Positions 1 through 8,285 of a stretch of DNA of 64,000 bases are shown here, in pieces. The position numbers and the translations under genes are program-made. The DNA comes from Corynebacterium glyciniphilum AJ 3170. Its GTDB lineage: Bacteria; Actinomycetota; Actinomycetes; Mycobacteriales; Mycobacteriaceae. The stretch is taken from NCBI RefSeq assembly GCF_000626675.1, contig NZ_CP006842.1:3410001-3474000 (forward strand). The letters are read 5' to 3'. The stretch's first letter is position 1; the number at the start of each line of letters is the position of its first letter. The notes beneath the pieces were generated by a model. The model was not told the DNA's origin and did no database searches. It was given only the letters and a program-made list of their open reading frames with translations.

Positions 1-71
1 ACCTGGCTGTTGATTCTATCAGTCGCTCCCCACGGAAAAAGTCGCAAGGAATCAAACAGACAGCACCAATC

Positions 72-1979
72 TCACCCCACGTGCACCCGCGGCCGGCGTC
101 CCTCCTCGGGTTCGGCCCGGCGGAGAACTTCACGCGTGACCGCCGCATTGTGACCCCTGCCCACCGCCAGGTACCGCAGTATTTCGCGGACCGGGGAACC
201 CGTCCCCCATTCGAAGTAGATGTCCGGAATGGCATCGAAGTGGTCACGGGCATCCAGCGCGACGGCAGCGACGGCATTCGGGACGGTGGTGGCGGAGACG
301 TGCAGTACCGGAACCCCGTCCACGGCGTGGCCGGTCACCTGGAGCACTGAGGAGAAGTCACTCGGGTCACCCACCGTCACCTCGAGGAACACGAGGGGAC
401 GGTTCCCACTGAGATGGTTGGACGCCCGGAGGCCGCGTGCGCGTGCTGCGACGTCCGGCGCCTCCCGCGCGCACGACGCCACCAGGTGCAGTTCGCCTGA
501 CCCTGCCACCGCCGCCTGCACGATATGCTCGGCCGCCGTGTCGTACCGGATTTCGGAGTCGCGCAGCTCGAATGACCGTCTCGTCCGCGATACGGCGGAC
601 ACCACGATGATCCCCAGGATGAACCACGCCGCCACCCGCAGCCCCTCGGGACGTTCGATCACGTTCGCCACCAGCGTATATCCCAAGACGGCAGTGACCA
701 GGGCGAAAGGGACCCCGGAACGGCGGTTCCCCCGCCGCAGCGTGTGCAGCGTCACCGCCAGTGCGCCGGAGCCGAGAAGCACCAGGACGCCCGTGGCGTA
801 GGCACCGGACTGGGCGTCCACATCCGCGCGGAAGACCAGAACCAGCACCACCGCGACGGCGGCCAGCACAACCACCATCGGTCGTGAGCGTCGTGCCCAT
901 GTCGGCGCCATGCCGTACGCCGGCAGGAACCGCGGAATCAACGCCAGCAGGCCGGCCATTGCCGATGCTCCTGCGAACCAGAGCACGGCAATGGTGGACG
1001 CGTCATAGATATTTCCCACCACCCGGCCGAACTCCTCGTGGGCGAGCCACGCCAGCGCTCTGCCGTTCGCCTCACCACCGGCAGCCAGCTGGTCGCCGGG
1101 CACCAGCATGGTCACGCACAGCGACGAACCGATGAGGAAACAACTCATGACCAGGGCGCTGACGAGCACGAGGCGTCGGCCTGACCTGATCCGGGAAGCA
1201 CGCGCCTCCTCTCCGACGGTGCCGGACGCCGGCCGGATCAGCGGCATCACCGACACCCCTGTCTCGAACCCGGACATGCCGAGCGCCAGCTTCGGAAACA
1301 CGAGAACTGCGACAGCCAGCATCATCCAGATGCTGGAGTGCTGCGTGGTGACCGCCGCAGTCCAGTCGGCGACATGGCCGGATTCGGTGAGGATGCGCCA
1401 CAGCCCCCGGGCCACCACCGCGGTGGTCAGACCCAGGTACACCACCACGAGCAGGACCGACACGCGGACAGCGTCGGTGAAGCCCTTCAGGAAGACCGCT
1501 GCCAGCAGTGCCACCAGTCCCAGCGTGACCGGCATCAGCCAGGGGCTGCTGGAGGAACTGAGCAAGTGGGTTGCTGCATCCGACGCCGACAGCGTCACGG
1601 TGATCATGAAGTCGCAGGCAGCGAAGCCGAGGAGAACGAGGATGAGCAACTTGCCGCGCCATCCCCGGACCATGCCGGCCAGCATCCCGATCGAGCCGAG
1701 CCCGTCCGGGGATTCGGCGGCGATCCGCCGGTACACCGGGACCGCGCCGAGGAGAGTGACAAGCACCAGTATCAGCGTCGCGACGGGGGCCAACGCGCCA
1801 GCCGCCGCAACGGCGATGCCGGGCTGGTATCCGAGGGTGGAGAAGTAGTCGACACCAGACAGGCACATGACCTGCCACCAGGGGCGTCTGGAATCAGTGT
1901 CGGTGGTTCGGAGGGGACGTGGTACCTGTGCCGTGAAGGCGTCCCGACGGACCGGATGAAGGCCCTGCGCTTTACGCAT
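72..1979 (-). CDS. APC-superfamily permease, amino acid/cation transporter type
   Basis: The 635-residue protein has about 12 hydrophobic helices in its first 480 residues and a soluble C-terminal tail of about 150. The N-terminal motif SGVDYFSTLGYQPGIA, followed by a segment ending in LLGAVPVYRR and by SPDGLGSIGML, is typical of the actinobacterial APC permeases distantly related to KUP potassium transporters. Substrate cannot be read from the sequence. It should sit in the cytoplasmic membrane, with the tail in the cytosol. The ATG at 1979 is the first in frame; I see only a weak ribosome site. It lies about 70 bp downstream of lsr2 on the same strand. The 71 bases before its stop codon hold nothing recognisable. 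Family call is good, substrate unknown. Confidence 0.8.
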   Translation of the reverse strand: MRKAQGLHPVRRDAFTAQVPRPLRTTDTDSRRPWWQVMCLSGVDYFSTLGYQPGIAVAAAGALAPVATLILVLVTLLGAVPVYRRIAAESPDGLGSIGMLAGMVRGWRGKLLILVLLGFAACDFMITVTLSASDAATHLLSSSSSPWLMPVTLGLVALLAAVFLKGFTDAVRVSVLLVVVYLGLTTAVVARGLWRILTESGHVADWTAAVTTQHSSIWMMLAVAVLVFPKLALGMSGFETGVSVMPLIRPASGTVGEEARASRIRSGRRLVLVSALVMSCFLIGSSLCVTMLVPGDQLAAGGEANGRALAWLAHEEFGRVVGNIYDASTIAVLWFAGASAMAGLLALIPRFLPAYGMAPTWARRSRPMVVVLAAVAVVLVLVFRADVDAQSGAYATGVLVLLGSGALAVTLHTLRRGNRRSGVPFALVTAVLGYTLVANVIERPEGLRVAAWFILGIIVVSAVSRTRRSFELRDSEIRYDTAAEHIVQAAVAGSGELHLVASCAREAPDVAARARGLRASNHLSGNRPLVFLEVTVGDPSDFSSVLQVTGHAVDGVPVLHVSATTVPNAVAAVALDARDHFDAIPDIYFEWGTGSPVREILRYLAVGRGHNAAVTREVLRRAEPEEGRRPRVHVG

Positions 1980-2049
1980 AGCCAGAAAGTACGCCTACCC
2001 GGCCCTTCCGACAAGAGGTGACGGCACTATGTGTGGATTACGGGTCCGG

Positions 2050-2418
2050 CTACCGGTCCTCGGGGTGCGCTGCCTCGTAGTCACTGATCACGTCAGCGGC
2101 GATCTTGCCGCGTGCGGAGACCTCACGACCGTTGTCATTCGCCCACTGTCGGATGCGACGGTTGCGCGCGGCGTCGGAGGCCGACGAAGACGACGTGGAG
2201 GAGGACCGTCCCGTTCCGGCCGAGGCGTTCTTCGGCAGCTTCCGGGCGGCACCCAGATACGGTTCGAGTTCCTCGTCCAGGATCGCCGCGTTCAGCTCGG
2301 ACAGGTCCAGGACGTAGTCGGCGCCACGGTAGCCGAACTTCACGGTCCGGACCTCGTCAGGAGCAAGTTCTTCCTGGTCAATGTCGTCAACGTAGGTGAT
2401 CACTGTTCGTCGTCCCAT
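2050..2418 (-). CDS. lsr2: Lsr2-family nucleoid-associated protein (xenogeneic silencer)
   Basis: Lsr2 proteins bind AT-rich DNA through a C-terminal AT-hook-like loop and bridge it through an N-terminal oligomerisation domain. The N-terminus MGRRTVITYVDDID and the following beta-strand block match the dimerisation domain. A Ser-rich linker (about residues 70-85) leads to the C-terminal block RNRRIRQWANDNGREVSARG, where the usual RGR-type loop is present as ARGK. I chose ATG 2418 because family members begin at this point. ATG 2430 would add four residues (MVTR) and has a GGTGAG ribosome site, so it is a real alternative. Lsr2 silencing is relevant to the AT-richer accessory genes elsewhere in the window. 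It is divergent from the SRPBCC gene. Confidence 0.85.
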   Translation of the reverse strand: MGRRTVITYVDDIDQEELAPDEVRTVKFGYRGADYVLDLSELNAAILDEELEPYLGAARKLPKNASAGTGRSSSTSSSSASDAARNRRIRQWANDNGREVSARGKIAADVISDYEAAHPEDR

Positions 2419-2513
2419 TCGTGTCACCATACCATTGCTCACCCACAGCACTGTCCCTCGCCGGCGCGGGCACCCGACGGGTGTCCCAGGTGCCGTACAG
2501 AGAGACGGACTTT

Positions 2514-2541
2514 AACTAACTAAGTTAGGTATCATTGGTGA
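2514..2541 (+). promoter_or_regulatory. Palindromic operator with leaderless promoter for the SRPBCC gene
   Basis: The perfect inverted repeat CTAAC-TAA-GTTAG spans 2516-2528. A -10-like TATCAT follows at 2530-2535, which would place the transcription start at or next to the ATG at 2542, so the mRNA is probably leaderless. The palindrome overlaps the expected spacer between -35 and -10, where a repressor would block RNA polymerase. Related sequences occur at 4171-4185, 5484-5504 and 12992-13008. Confidence 0.5.
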
Positions 2542-2967
2542 ATGCCTACCGTATCGAGAACATTCATCGTCTCCGCCGCACGGACCAGCGTCGTCGACTA
2601 CCTCAAGGATTTCGGGAACGCCGAGGAATGGGAGCCCGGCACCCGGGCGTGCCACCGCCTCGACGACGGCCCGATTGATGTCGGCAGCCGGTGGCACAAT
2701 ACGTCGAAACTTCTAGGTATCAGCACTGAGCTGGTGTACGAGCTCACTCAGCTCGATCTCGACCGCCTCCAGTTTGTCGGTCATAATGACACCGCCACCA
2801 GCACCGACACTCTGACGTTCCGAGATTCTCCGGACGGTACCGAGATCACCTACACCGCCGACATCGTGTTCCACGGTGCAGCGAAACTGGCGGATCTTCC
2901 CGCCCGCCTACTGTTCGAGAAGGTGGGCAGCGAGATCGTGACGAACCTGACCAACATCCTGAGGTGA
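2542..2967 (+). CDS. SRPBCC-family (START-like) protein
   Basis: The 141-residue protein has the layout of a small SRPBCC/polyketide cyclase-like domain: an N-terminal strand (SRTFIVSAARTSVVDYLKDF), an early W in NAEEWEP, a run of beta-strands, and a long C-terminal helix ending in ERVG-type residues. Such domains bind hydrophobic ligands. The exact ligand cannot be read. The gene is divergent from lsr2 and its 3' end is 17 bp from the convergent ferrochelatase gene. A palindromic operator and probable leaderless promoter lie directly upstream. Its place in a group with ferrochelatase, TspO and lipid enzymes hints at a lipid or porphyrin ligand, which is inference. Confidence 0.8.
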   Translation: MPTVSRTFIVSAARTSVVDYLKDFGNAEEWEPGTRACHRLDDGPIDVGSRWHNTSKLLGISTELVYELTQLDLDRLQFVGHNDTATSTDTLTFRDSPDGTEITYTADIVFHGAAKLADLPARLLFEKVGSEIVTNLTNILR

Positions 2968-2984
2968 CGGCACGGTCCGGCTAC

Positions 2985-4088
2985 TCAGCCGCCACAGCAT
3001 CCCGGCGCACACAAAGCACCATCGACGGCGGAACCGAAGTTGGGTACGCATCCTAGCCCCTCGGAGCTCGCACCCCGGACGAGATCGACCACCATCGCCG
3101 CAAAGTCAGCCGTTGACCCCGGAGTCGCTGCCCTGACGAGGTCGATGCCCAGATCTTCGGCCGTCTCCCTCGCCTCGGTATCAAGATCCCAGAGCACCTC
3201 GACATGGTCGGAGAGGAAACCGACGGGGCACAGCACGACCGGCCGGGTGTTCCCCTGCTCGACCCGGGCCCGGAGATGATCGCAGATGTCCGGCTCCAGC
3301 CAGGGCACGGACGGCGGGCCGGAACGGGACTGCCAGACCACCTCGGCCTCGACCGGGGATGCCCCGACCTCGGCCGCAAAGGAACTTCGGTCCCGGATCA
3401 ACCGCGCGCTGTCACCCACCTGTCGGGAGTAAAGGTGCCCGCCGAGGCCGGGCGGCCCCGCTTCCGCGTCGGCACGCAGCGGGATGGAGTGCGCCGTGAA
3501 GACGAGGTCAGCCTGGTCCGCCTCGTTGAGCATGGCCCTGGCTGTATCCACCGCACGCGCGAATGCGTCAATGAACAGCGGGTGGTCGTGGAACTGGGAG
3601 AGACGGCGCAGTCGCGGAGGGGTCAGCCCTGCGTCCACGACAGCGCGACGCGCGCGGGCGATGTCCTCGTGGTACTGGCGGCAGCCCGAGTATCCACCCC
3701 AGGCGGACGTGGCGAAGACAGCGGCGGAGCGGATTCCGTCGCGGGCCATCGTCTGCACCGTGTCCTCGACGAACGGGTGCCAGTTCCGGTTGCCGAAGTA
3801 GACCGGGATCTCGGATCCCCGCGACTGCAGCTCCGCCCGGATACCGGCGATCATGTCCCGGTTCAGATCATTGAGAGGACTTCTCCCCCCGAGCGCGAAA
3901 TAGTGCTCTCCGACATCTTTGAGACGCTCACGCGGTATTCCGCGGCCACGAGTGACGTTCTCCAGGAACGGAATGACATCGGCTTCCTGCTCGGGACCGC
4001 CGAACGACAGGAGCAGCAGCGCATCGGGTTCATCAGGTCCGTTGTTGTCGTGTTGTCCGGAAATCTGCATCACGTCACTATACGACAT
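2985..4088 (-). CDS. hemH: Ferrochelatase (coproporphyrin-type, actinobacterial)
   Basis: Ferrochelatases insert ferrous iron into a porphyrin; actinobacterial members act on coproporphyrin III. The N-terminal [10 protein letters not shown], the FTAHSIP block with the catalytic His, and [17 protein letters not shown] with the conserved Glu are all present in this 367-residue protein. The C-terminus carries several Cys residues (GLGCVPN and [10 protein letters not shown]), fitting the [2Fe-2S] cluster ligands known in actinobacterial ferrochelatases; the cluster is inference. It is divergent from the IS630-type HTH gene, with a palindrome between them. Whether this is the only ferrochelatase in the genome cannot be seen. 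Association with a TspO-like gene supports a tetrapyrrole role for the neighbourhood. Confidence 0.93.
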   Translation of the reverse strand: MSYSDVMQISGQHDNNGPDEPDALLLLSFGGPEQEADVIPFLENVTRGRGIPRERLKDVGEHYFALGGRSPLNDLNRDMIAGIRAELQSRGSEIPVYFGNRNWHPFVEDTVQTMARDGIRSAAVFATSAWGGYSGCRQYHEDIARARRAVVDAGLTPPRLRRLSQFHDHPLFIDAFARAVDTARAMLNEADQADLVFTAHSIPLRADAEAGPPGLGGHLYSRQVGDSARLIRDRSSFAAEVGASPVEAEVVWQSRSGPPSVPWLEPDICDHLRARVEQGNTRPVVLCPVGFLSDHVEVLWDLDTEARETAEDLGIDLVRAATPGSTADFAAMVVDLVRGASSEGLGCVPNFGSAVDGALCAPGCCGG

Positions 4089-4170
4089 TGATCCAGAACA
4101 TTGCTCGCCAAGCTAGACAACAAAGAGGACCCCTCGCGAAAATCCACCATAATGAGAACTTTCAATCATC

Positions 4171-4185
4171 GCTAGCTAAGCTAGC
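4171..4185. promoter_or_regulatory. Perfect inverted repeat GCTAGC-TAA-GCTAGC between hemH and the HTH gene
   Basis: Two GCTAGC hexamers flank TAA, ending four bases before the ATG at 4189. The surrounding sequence continues as TAGCTA on the right. It sits where a leaderless promoter for the HTH gene would lie, and about 85 bp upstream of hemH, so it could control either gene. The half-site resembles those in front of the SRPBCC, tspO/marR and FAD-oxidoreductase genes. Confidence 0.5.
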
Positions 4186-4188
4186 TAC

Positions 4189-4647
4189 ATGGCAGGTCTC
4201 TCCCATTCCCCTCACAACCCAGGCCGCGGACGGCCGAAGACCCTTCTCGTTCTCTCTGACGAGGAACAGACGACGCTCACCGCTTGGGCGAACGACGCCG
4301 GATCCCACAGCCCACTCGCCCTCCGGGCGCGGATCATCCTCGCCTGCGCCGCGGGCGCGACGAATACGCACGTGGCAGCCGAACTGAGCGTCTCACGACC
4401 GACGGTCGGCAAGTGGCGCAGCAGATTCATCGACCGTCGGCTCGACGGCCTGGCCGACGAGCCCCGCTCCGGGCGTCCGCCCTCAATGACCGCCGAAGAG
4501 ATCCAGGAGATCATGGCGTCGCGACCACCGGCAGGACGACGAGGCCCGACAACCTGGACGCGACGTGAGCTGGCACGGCACACAGGCCTGTCGCCGTCGA
4601 CGGTCGGGCGCCTCTGGAAGTCACTGGACGTGCCGGAGGCTCCCTGA
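4189..4647 (+). CDS. IS630-type transposase DNA-binding region without DDE domain
   Basis: The 152-residue product matches the N-terminal half of IS630-family transposases. Its features are LVLSDEE, LALRARIILACA, a first helix-turn-helix (NTHVAAELSVSRPTVGKWRSRF), the hallmark RLDGLADEPRSGRPP, and a second helix-turn-helix (ELARHTGLSPSTVGRLWKSL). It stops just before the catalytic DDE domain would start. The reading frame is intact and ends with a normal TGA, overlapping the convergent tspO gene by 27 bp. It could be the decayed end of an insertion sequence or a domesticated bipartite DNA-binding protein. I see no IS ends around it. A strong palindrome lies immediately upstream. Confidence 0.75.
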   Translation: MAGLSHSPHNPGRGRPKTLLVLSDEEQTTLTAWANDAGSHSPLALRARIILACAAGATNTHVAAELSVSRPTVGKWRSRFIDRRLDGLADEPRSGRPPSMTAEEIQEIMASRPPAGRRGPTTWTRRELARHTGLSPSTVGRLWKSLDVPEAP

Positions 4648-5442
4648 CAGCACCGCAGCCGTCAGCACCACCGCGGCAGCGAGAAACGCCGCCGTTGACG
4701 TGATGCCCGATTCCCAGTCGCCCTCGAGTCGGGCAACGCCGATCCACGCCAGCCCCCAGGCCAGTCCGATCGCCGGCATGAGGCGCCCTCCGCTACGCCA
4801 GGCCGTCGCTACACCGACGGCAGCGGCCCCCGTCAGCACCACGGCAGCCGCCGCATCGTCCCACGGACCGGACGGCGGTCCGAGCCCCTCGACGCCACTC
4901 GCCGCGAGAACAGCAGCGACGTTGGCGACCGTGGCCACCGTGACCCAGCCGAGATACAGGCCGAATGTGCCGTCGGCGAGGACCGCGCCCACCCTGGTTT
5001 CTGGCGGAGTCTCGACTGTGAGTACCAGGACCCGCACGAGCACACCCAACAACACCACGATCACCACAAGACTCAGCGTCAACTGATCGAGCTGGACCGA
5101 CCAGATCCACGCCGCGTTCAACAGCATTGCCGCCACCGCCCAGGGGCGCAGTCTGCGCTGGCGTGACGACCGACGCTGGGACGGCAACACCTGCCAGACC
5201 GAATACGCCAACAGACCGACATAGATCACCGACCAGATTCGGAATGCCGGAGTTGCCGGGGCCAGCGGGGTGGCGTCCTGCCCGAGCCAACCACCGGCCG
5301 CCTCGGCAACCGGTGTGCCGCCGACAACGCCGGCACCGAGGAAGGCGACCGCAGTCGCCAGGAACCCGCTGGCGAGGACGAACAGTGGCACCGTGAGGGG
5401 CACGGGGGCCGCCGCGTCCTTGCTCATGCTGGTCCGCCCCAT
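4621..5442 (-). CDS. TspO/MBR-like tryptophan-rich membrane protein
   Basis: The protein is 273 residues with about seven hydrophobic segments. The block TPAFRIWSVIYVGLLAYSVWQ, followed by PWAVAAMLLNAAWIWSVQ, corresponds to the TspO/MBR pattern (PxxxFxxxWxxxY, LNxxWxxxF). TspO proteins bind porphyrins and other hydrophobic ligands and are linked to stress and tetrapyrrole turnover. It is longer than canonical TspO (about 160 residues), as in the extended actinobacterial group. ATG 5442 is supported by a GGAG site seven bases upstream. It is divergent from marR with a shared control region, and lies next to ferrochelatase, which fits a tetrapyrrole connection. Confidence 0.75.
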   Translation of the reverse strand: MGRTSMSKDAAAPVPLTVPLFVLASGFLATAVAFLGAGVVGGTPVAEAAGGWLGQDATPLAPATPAFRIWSVIYVGLLAYSVWQVLPSQRRSSRQRRLRPWAVAAMLLNAAWIWSVQLDQLTLSLVVIVVLLGVLVRVLVLTVETPPETRVGAVLADGTFGLYLGWVTVATVANVAAVLAASGVEGLGPPSGPWDDAAAAVVLTGAAAVGVATAWRSGGRLMPAIGLAWGLAWIGVARLEGDWESGITSTAAFLAAAVVLTAAVLSGSLRHVQ

Positions 5443-5483
5443 GTTCCACTCCTCGTCACTCGCCAGCCAGGATCCTCTCCAGG

Positions 5484-5526
5484 ATAGCTACCCTAGTTAG
5501 TTACTGCCACCAGTTATGATGACCCC
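5484..5526. promoter_or_regulatory. Shared tspO/marR control region with TAGCTA/TAGTTA half-sites
   Basis: The half-sites TAGCTA-CCC-TAGTTA lie at about 5485-5499, followed by another GTTAC. A -10-like TATGAT at 5515-5520 places the start of marR transcription on or near its ATG at 5527, so marR is probably leaderless. The half-sites lie at its -35 region and also within the likely tspO promoter, which fits autoregulation by the adjacent MarR protein. The binding protein is inferred. Confidence 0.5.
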
Positions 5527-6009
5527 ATGTCAACGGACTACTGGTACGACGGTTCCGACCCCGCCGTGGCGCTTCTGCACGCCATACGGCGGTTTCGGGC
5601 TGCTGATCAGGAGATGCGCCGACACATCGGCTCAGACATGGGGCTGAATTCCACCGACACCGAAGCCGTGCGCCACATCATCGCCGGCGAACGCCGGGGC
5701 GATCCCCTGACCGCCAAGAGGCTCTCGGAGACACTGCACATTTCCACCGCGGCAACAGCGAAGCTGCTCAACCGGCTGACCGAGTCGGGCCACGTCCGGC
5801 GTGCCCCGCACCCTGACGACCGTCGCTCGGTGATCATCGTGGCCACCGACCTCTCCCATGAAGAGGTGGAGGACTGGCTGTCCCCGATGCACGAGAAGAT
5901 GCTGCAGGCCGCCCACAACGTTCCCGCCGGAGACCGTCGGTCTGTCATCGAGTTCCTTGACGCCCTGGTCGAGGCGTTCGCCCCGGACGACGCCGCACAG
6001 GACGACTGA
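5527..6009 (+). CDS. MarR-family transcriptional regulator
   Basis: This 160-residue winged-helix protein has the MarR layout: an N-terminal dimerisation helix, recognition-helix region LSETLHISTAATAKLLNRL, and the wing motif with HPDDRRSVIIV. The gene is 18 bp upstream of the NAD(P)-binding epimerase gene, probably in one transcript, and divergent from tspO. Members near lipid, carotenoid or porphyrin genes in corynebacteria usually act as repressors responding to a hydrophobic ligand. That role is inferred from neighbourhood only. The related palindromes in nearby promoters are candidate binding sites. Confidence 0.88.
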   Translation: MSTDYWYDGSDPAVALLHAIRRFRAADQEMRRHIGSDMGLNSTDTEAVRHIIAGERRGDPLTAKRLSETLHISTAATAKLLNRLTESGHVRRAPHPDDRRSVIIVATDLSHEEVEDWLSPMHEKMLQAAHNVPAGDRRSVIEFLDALVEAFAPDDAAQDD

Positions 6010-6027
6010 CGTGCCTACGCTGGTGCC

Positions 6028-7518
6028 ATGGACATCCTCGTCACCGGCGCTTCGGGCTATATCGGCGGACGCCTCATCCCTGAGCTCCTCGCTGCGGGCC
6101 ACCGCGTCCGCGCTGCCTCCCGACACCCCGACGGGCTGACCCGCTTCGACTGGTACGACGAGGTCGATACCGTGCGTGCCGACCTGTCCGACCCTTCGTC
6201 CCTGGCCGAGGCGGTCGCCGGTGTCGAGATCATCTACTACCTCGTGCACTCCATGGGTGACGGCACGGGAACCGGTTTCGAGGACGCCGAGAGCGACGCT
6301 GCGATGAATCTTGCCGACGCTGCGGCGGCCGCCGGCGCCTCGCGGATCATCTACCTCTCGGGCATGCATCCACCGGACCGTGATCTGGCGGACCTGTCCC
6401 AGCACATGCGGTCACGCGAACGCGTGGCCCGCATCCTGCTGGACAGTCCCGTCCCTGCCGTGGTGCTGCGTGCAGCAACGGTAATCGGGTCAGGGTCGGC
6501 GTCCTTCGAGATCATCCGCCATCTCACCGAACGGCTGCCGGTGATGGTCGCACCGCGGTGGATCAACAACCGCATCGAACCGATCAGCGTGCGGGACGTC
6601 CTGCACTACCTCGTCCACGCCGCCGACGCCGACAGTCTCGAGGGAGTGAACGACCAGTTCGACATCGGGTGCGGGCAGACCTACCGGTTTTCGGACCTGC
6701 TGCGGATCTACGGCCGGATCCGCGGGTTACGCCGTCTGATCGCCGCCGTGCCCGTTCCGCTGCCGATGGACCAGCTGTCCGGTGGATGGATCGGTCTGGT
6801 CACACCCGTTCCACGCTCACTGGCGGTACCGCTGGCGCAGTCCATGGCGGAAGACGCCGTGACCACCGACGGGCACCGGATTCGGGACGTCCTCCCCGAC
6901 CCGCCCGGCGGCCTCGCCGACTACCCCACGGCGGTGCGTCGGGCTCTGCAGCGCGAAGCCACCGGTGAGGTCCCGACGTCCTGGGACCGCTCCTGGCAGT
7001 CCGCCGACGTCGGTGGGGAGCTGCCCACCGACCCGGACTGGTCGGGAGAGACGGTGTACACCGACAGCCGCGAAGCACGGACGACGGCGACGGTGGAGCA
7101 GGTGTGGCAGGTCGTGGAGTCCATCGGGGGCCGTAACGGCTGGTACTCCACGCCTCTGCTGTGGAACGTGCGCGGAATCATGGACCGGCTGGTCGGCGGC
7201 CCGGGCCTGGGCGGGCGTCGGGACCCCCGTCACCTCGCCGCCGGCGACCGCGTGGACTGGTGGCGGGTGGAACGCATCGACCGTCCCACCCTGCTGGTGC
7301 TGCGTGCAGAGATGAAGGTCAGCGGGCAGGCGTGGCTGATCCTCCGGGTCGACAGGTACGAGGCAGACGAGGGGACAACCACCGTCTACCGGCAGGACGC
7401 CGTGTTTCTGCCACGGGGCCTGCGCGGACGGGCCTACTGGTGGGTCGTCGCCCCATTCCATGCGGCGGTATTCCCGCTGATGAAGCGCAACATCATCGCC
7501 GCGGCGGCAGCGGAATGA
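6028..7518 (+). CDS. NAD(P)-binding epimerase-like protein with C-terminal DUF2867-type domain
   Basis: The N-terminal Rossmann fold is plain: MDILVTGASGYIGGRL, with the atypical SDR pattern YYLVHSMGD near residue 70 and SRIIYLSG near residue 108. Residues about 1-300 form the NAD(P)H-binding part. Residues about 340-496 correspond to the DUF2867 (SRPBCC-like) domain found fused to it in actinobacteria, including GWYSTPLLWNVRGIMDRLVGG and WRVERIDRPTLLVLRAEMK. The substrate is unknown; a lipid or other hydrophobic ligand would fit. It follows marR by 18 bp and its last 26 bp overlap the end of the convergent DUF1295 gene. Confidence 0.85.
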   Translation: MDILVTGASGYIGGRLIPELLAAGHRVRAASRHPDGLTRFDWYDEVDTVRADLSDPSSLAEAVAGVEIIYYLVHSMGDGTGTGFEDAESDAAMNLADAAAAAGASRIIYLSGMHPPDRDLADLSQHMRSRERVARILLDSPVPAVVLRAATVIGSGSASFEIIRHLTERLPVMVAPRWINNRIEPISVRDVLHYLVHAADADSLEGVNDQFDIGCGQTYRFSDLLRIYGRIRGLRRLIAAVPVPLPMDQLSGGWIGLVTPVPRSLAVPLAQSMAEDAVTTDGHRIRDVLPDPPGGLADYPTAVRRALQREATGEVPTSWDRSWQSADVGGELPTDPDWSGETVYTDSREARTTATVEQVWQVVESIGGRNGWYSTPLLWNVRGIMDRLVGGPGLGGRRDPRHLAAGDRVDWWRVERIDRPTLLVLRAEMKVSGQAWLILRVDRYEADEGTTTVYRQDAVFLPRGLRGRAYWWVVAPFHAAVFPLMKRNIIAAAAAE

Positions 7519-8284
7519 ACATCGACGTCCGGCGCGTGTAGTCCTCCCAACCGTCCCGGCCCGCCATGCGCTTCTCCAGCAACCGTGCACCAGTCCCCCA
7601 CACCAGGGTGACGGTCATCGCCACCGGAGAGATCAGCGACAGCACCGCGGCCAGCACACCCACGCCGGACGCGGCAGCGGCCATCCAGATGCCCCACCAC
7701 ACCAGCGACTCTCCGAAGTAGTTGGGGTGTCGGCTCCAGGACCACAACCCGCGGTCCATCACCCGGCCGGAGACACCCTCCGCGCGGAAGTCGTCCAGCT
7801 GGCGGTCGGCGACTGACTCGATCACCAGTCCCGCCACGGCCACGGCGGTTCCGAGGATGACCACCAGCGGTGTCACTCCGCCTGCACCACCTGCCGCCGC
7901 GACCTGGACGGGAACGGACACCAGCCAGGCCACCGACCCCTGCGGCAGCAGCACCGAGGTCAGTAGGCTCGCCGTCGGTTTCTGCATCAGGTCGTCGTAG
8001 CGCGGATCTTCCTTATCGCTTCCGAACCGGGTCACCAGATGACGGGACAGCCGCCCCGCCCAGACCACGATGACGGCCAGCATCACCCACACCACAGGGC
8101 CCGTGCCCCCGATAACAAGCCCGGTGAGCGCAGCGGTCACCGAGTTCAGCAGGATCAACGGACCCCACAGCACGTCCATCACCGCGACCTTGCCGTGCCG
8201 ACGGATCACCATGGCGACCACCGTCATCACCAGGACGGTCATCACCGCACAGGCGGCGGCGACGATCAACCAGTCGACAACCAT
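7493..8284 (-). CDS. DUF1295 (steroid 5-alpha-reductase-like) membrane protein
   Basis: The 263-residue protein begins MVVDWLIVAAACAVM and has about six to seven membrane helices. Near the C-terminus RGLWSWSRHPNYFGESLVWWGIW is the conserved block of the DUF1295/isoprenylcysteine methyltransferase/5-alpha-reductase fold, which binds a nicotinamide or methyl donor and a lipid. I set the start at ATG 8284, one base from the stop of the upstream methyltransferase gene, so translation is coupled. It is the last gene of the operon starting at 12930. The orthologous position in M. tuberculosis is Rv0446c beside sigK. Probable role: a reduction step in modified fatty acid synthesis (inference). Confidence 0.85.
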   Translation of the reverse strand: MVVDWLIVAAACAVMTVLVMTVVAMVIRRHGKVAVMDVLWGPLILLNSVTAALTGLVIGGTGPVVWVMLAVIVVWAGRLSRHLVTRFGSDKEDPRYDDLMQKPTASLLTSVLLPQGSVAWLVSVPVQVAAAGGAGGVTPLVVILGTAVAVAGLVIESVADRQLDDFRAEGVSGRVMDRGLWSWSRHPNYFGESLVWWGIWMAAAASGVGVLAAVLSLISPVAMTVTLVWGTGARLLEKRMAGRDGWEDYTRRTSMFIPLPPRR

Positions 8285-8285
8285 G

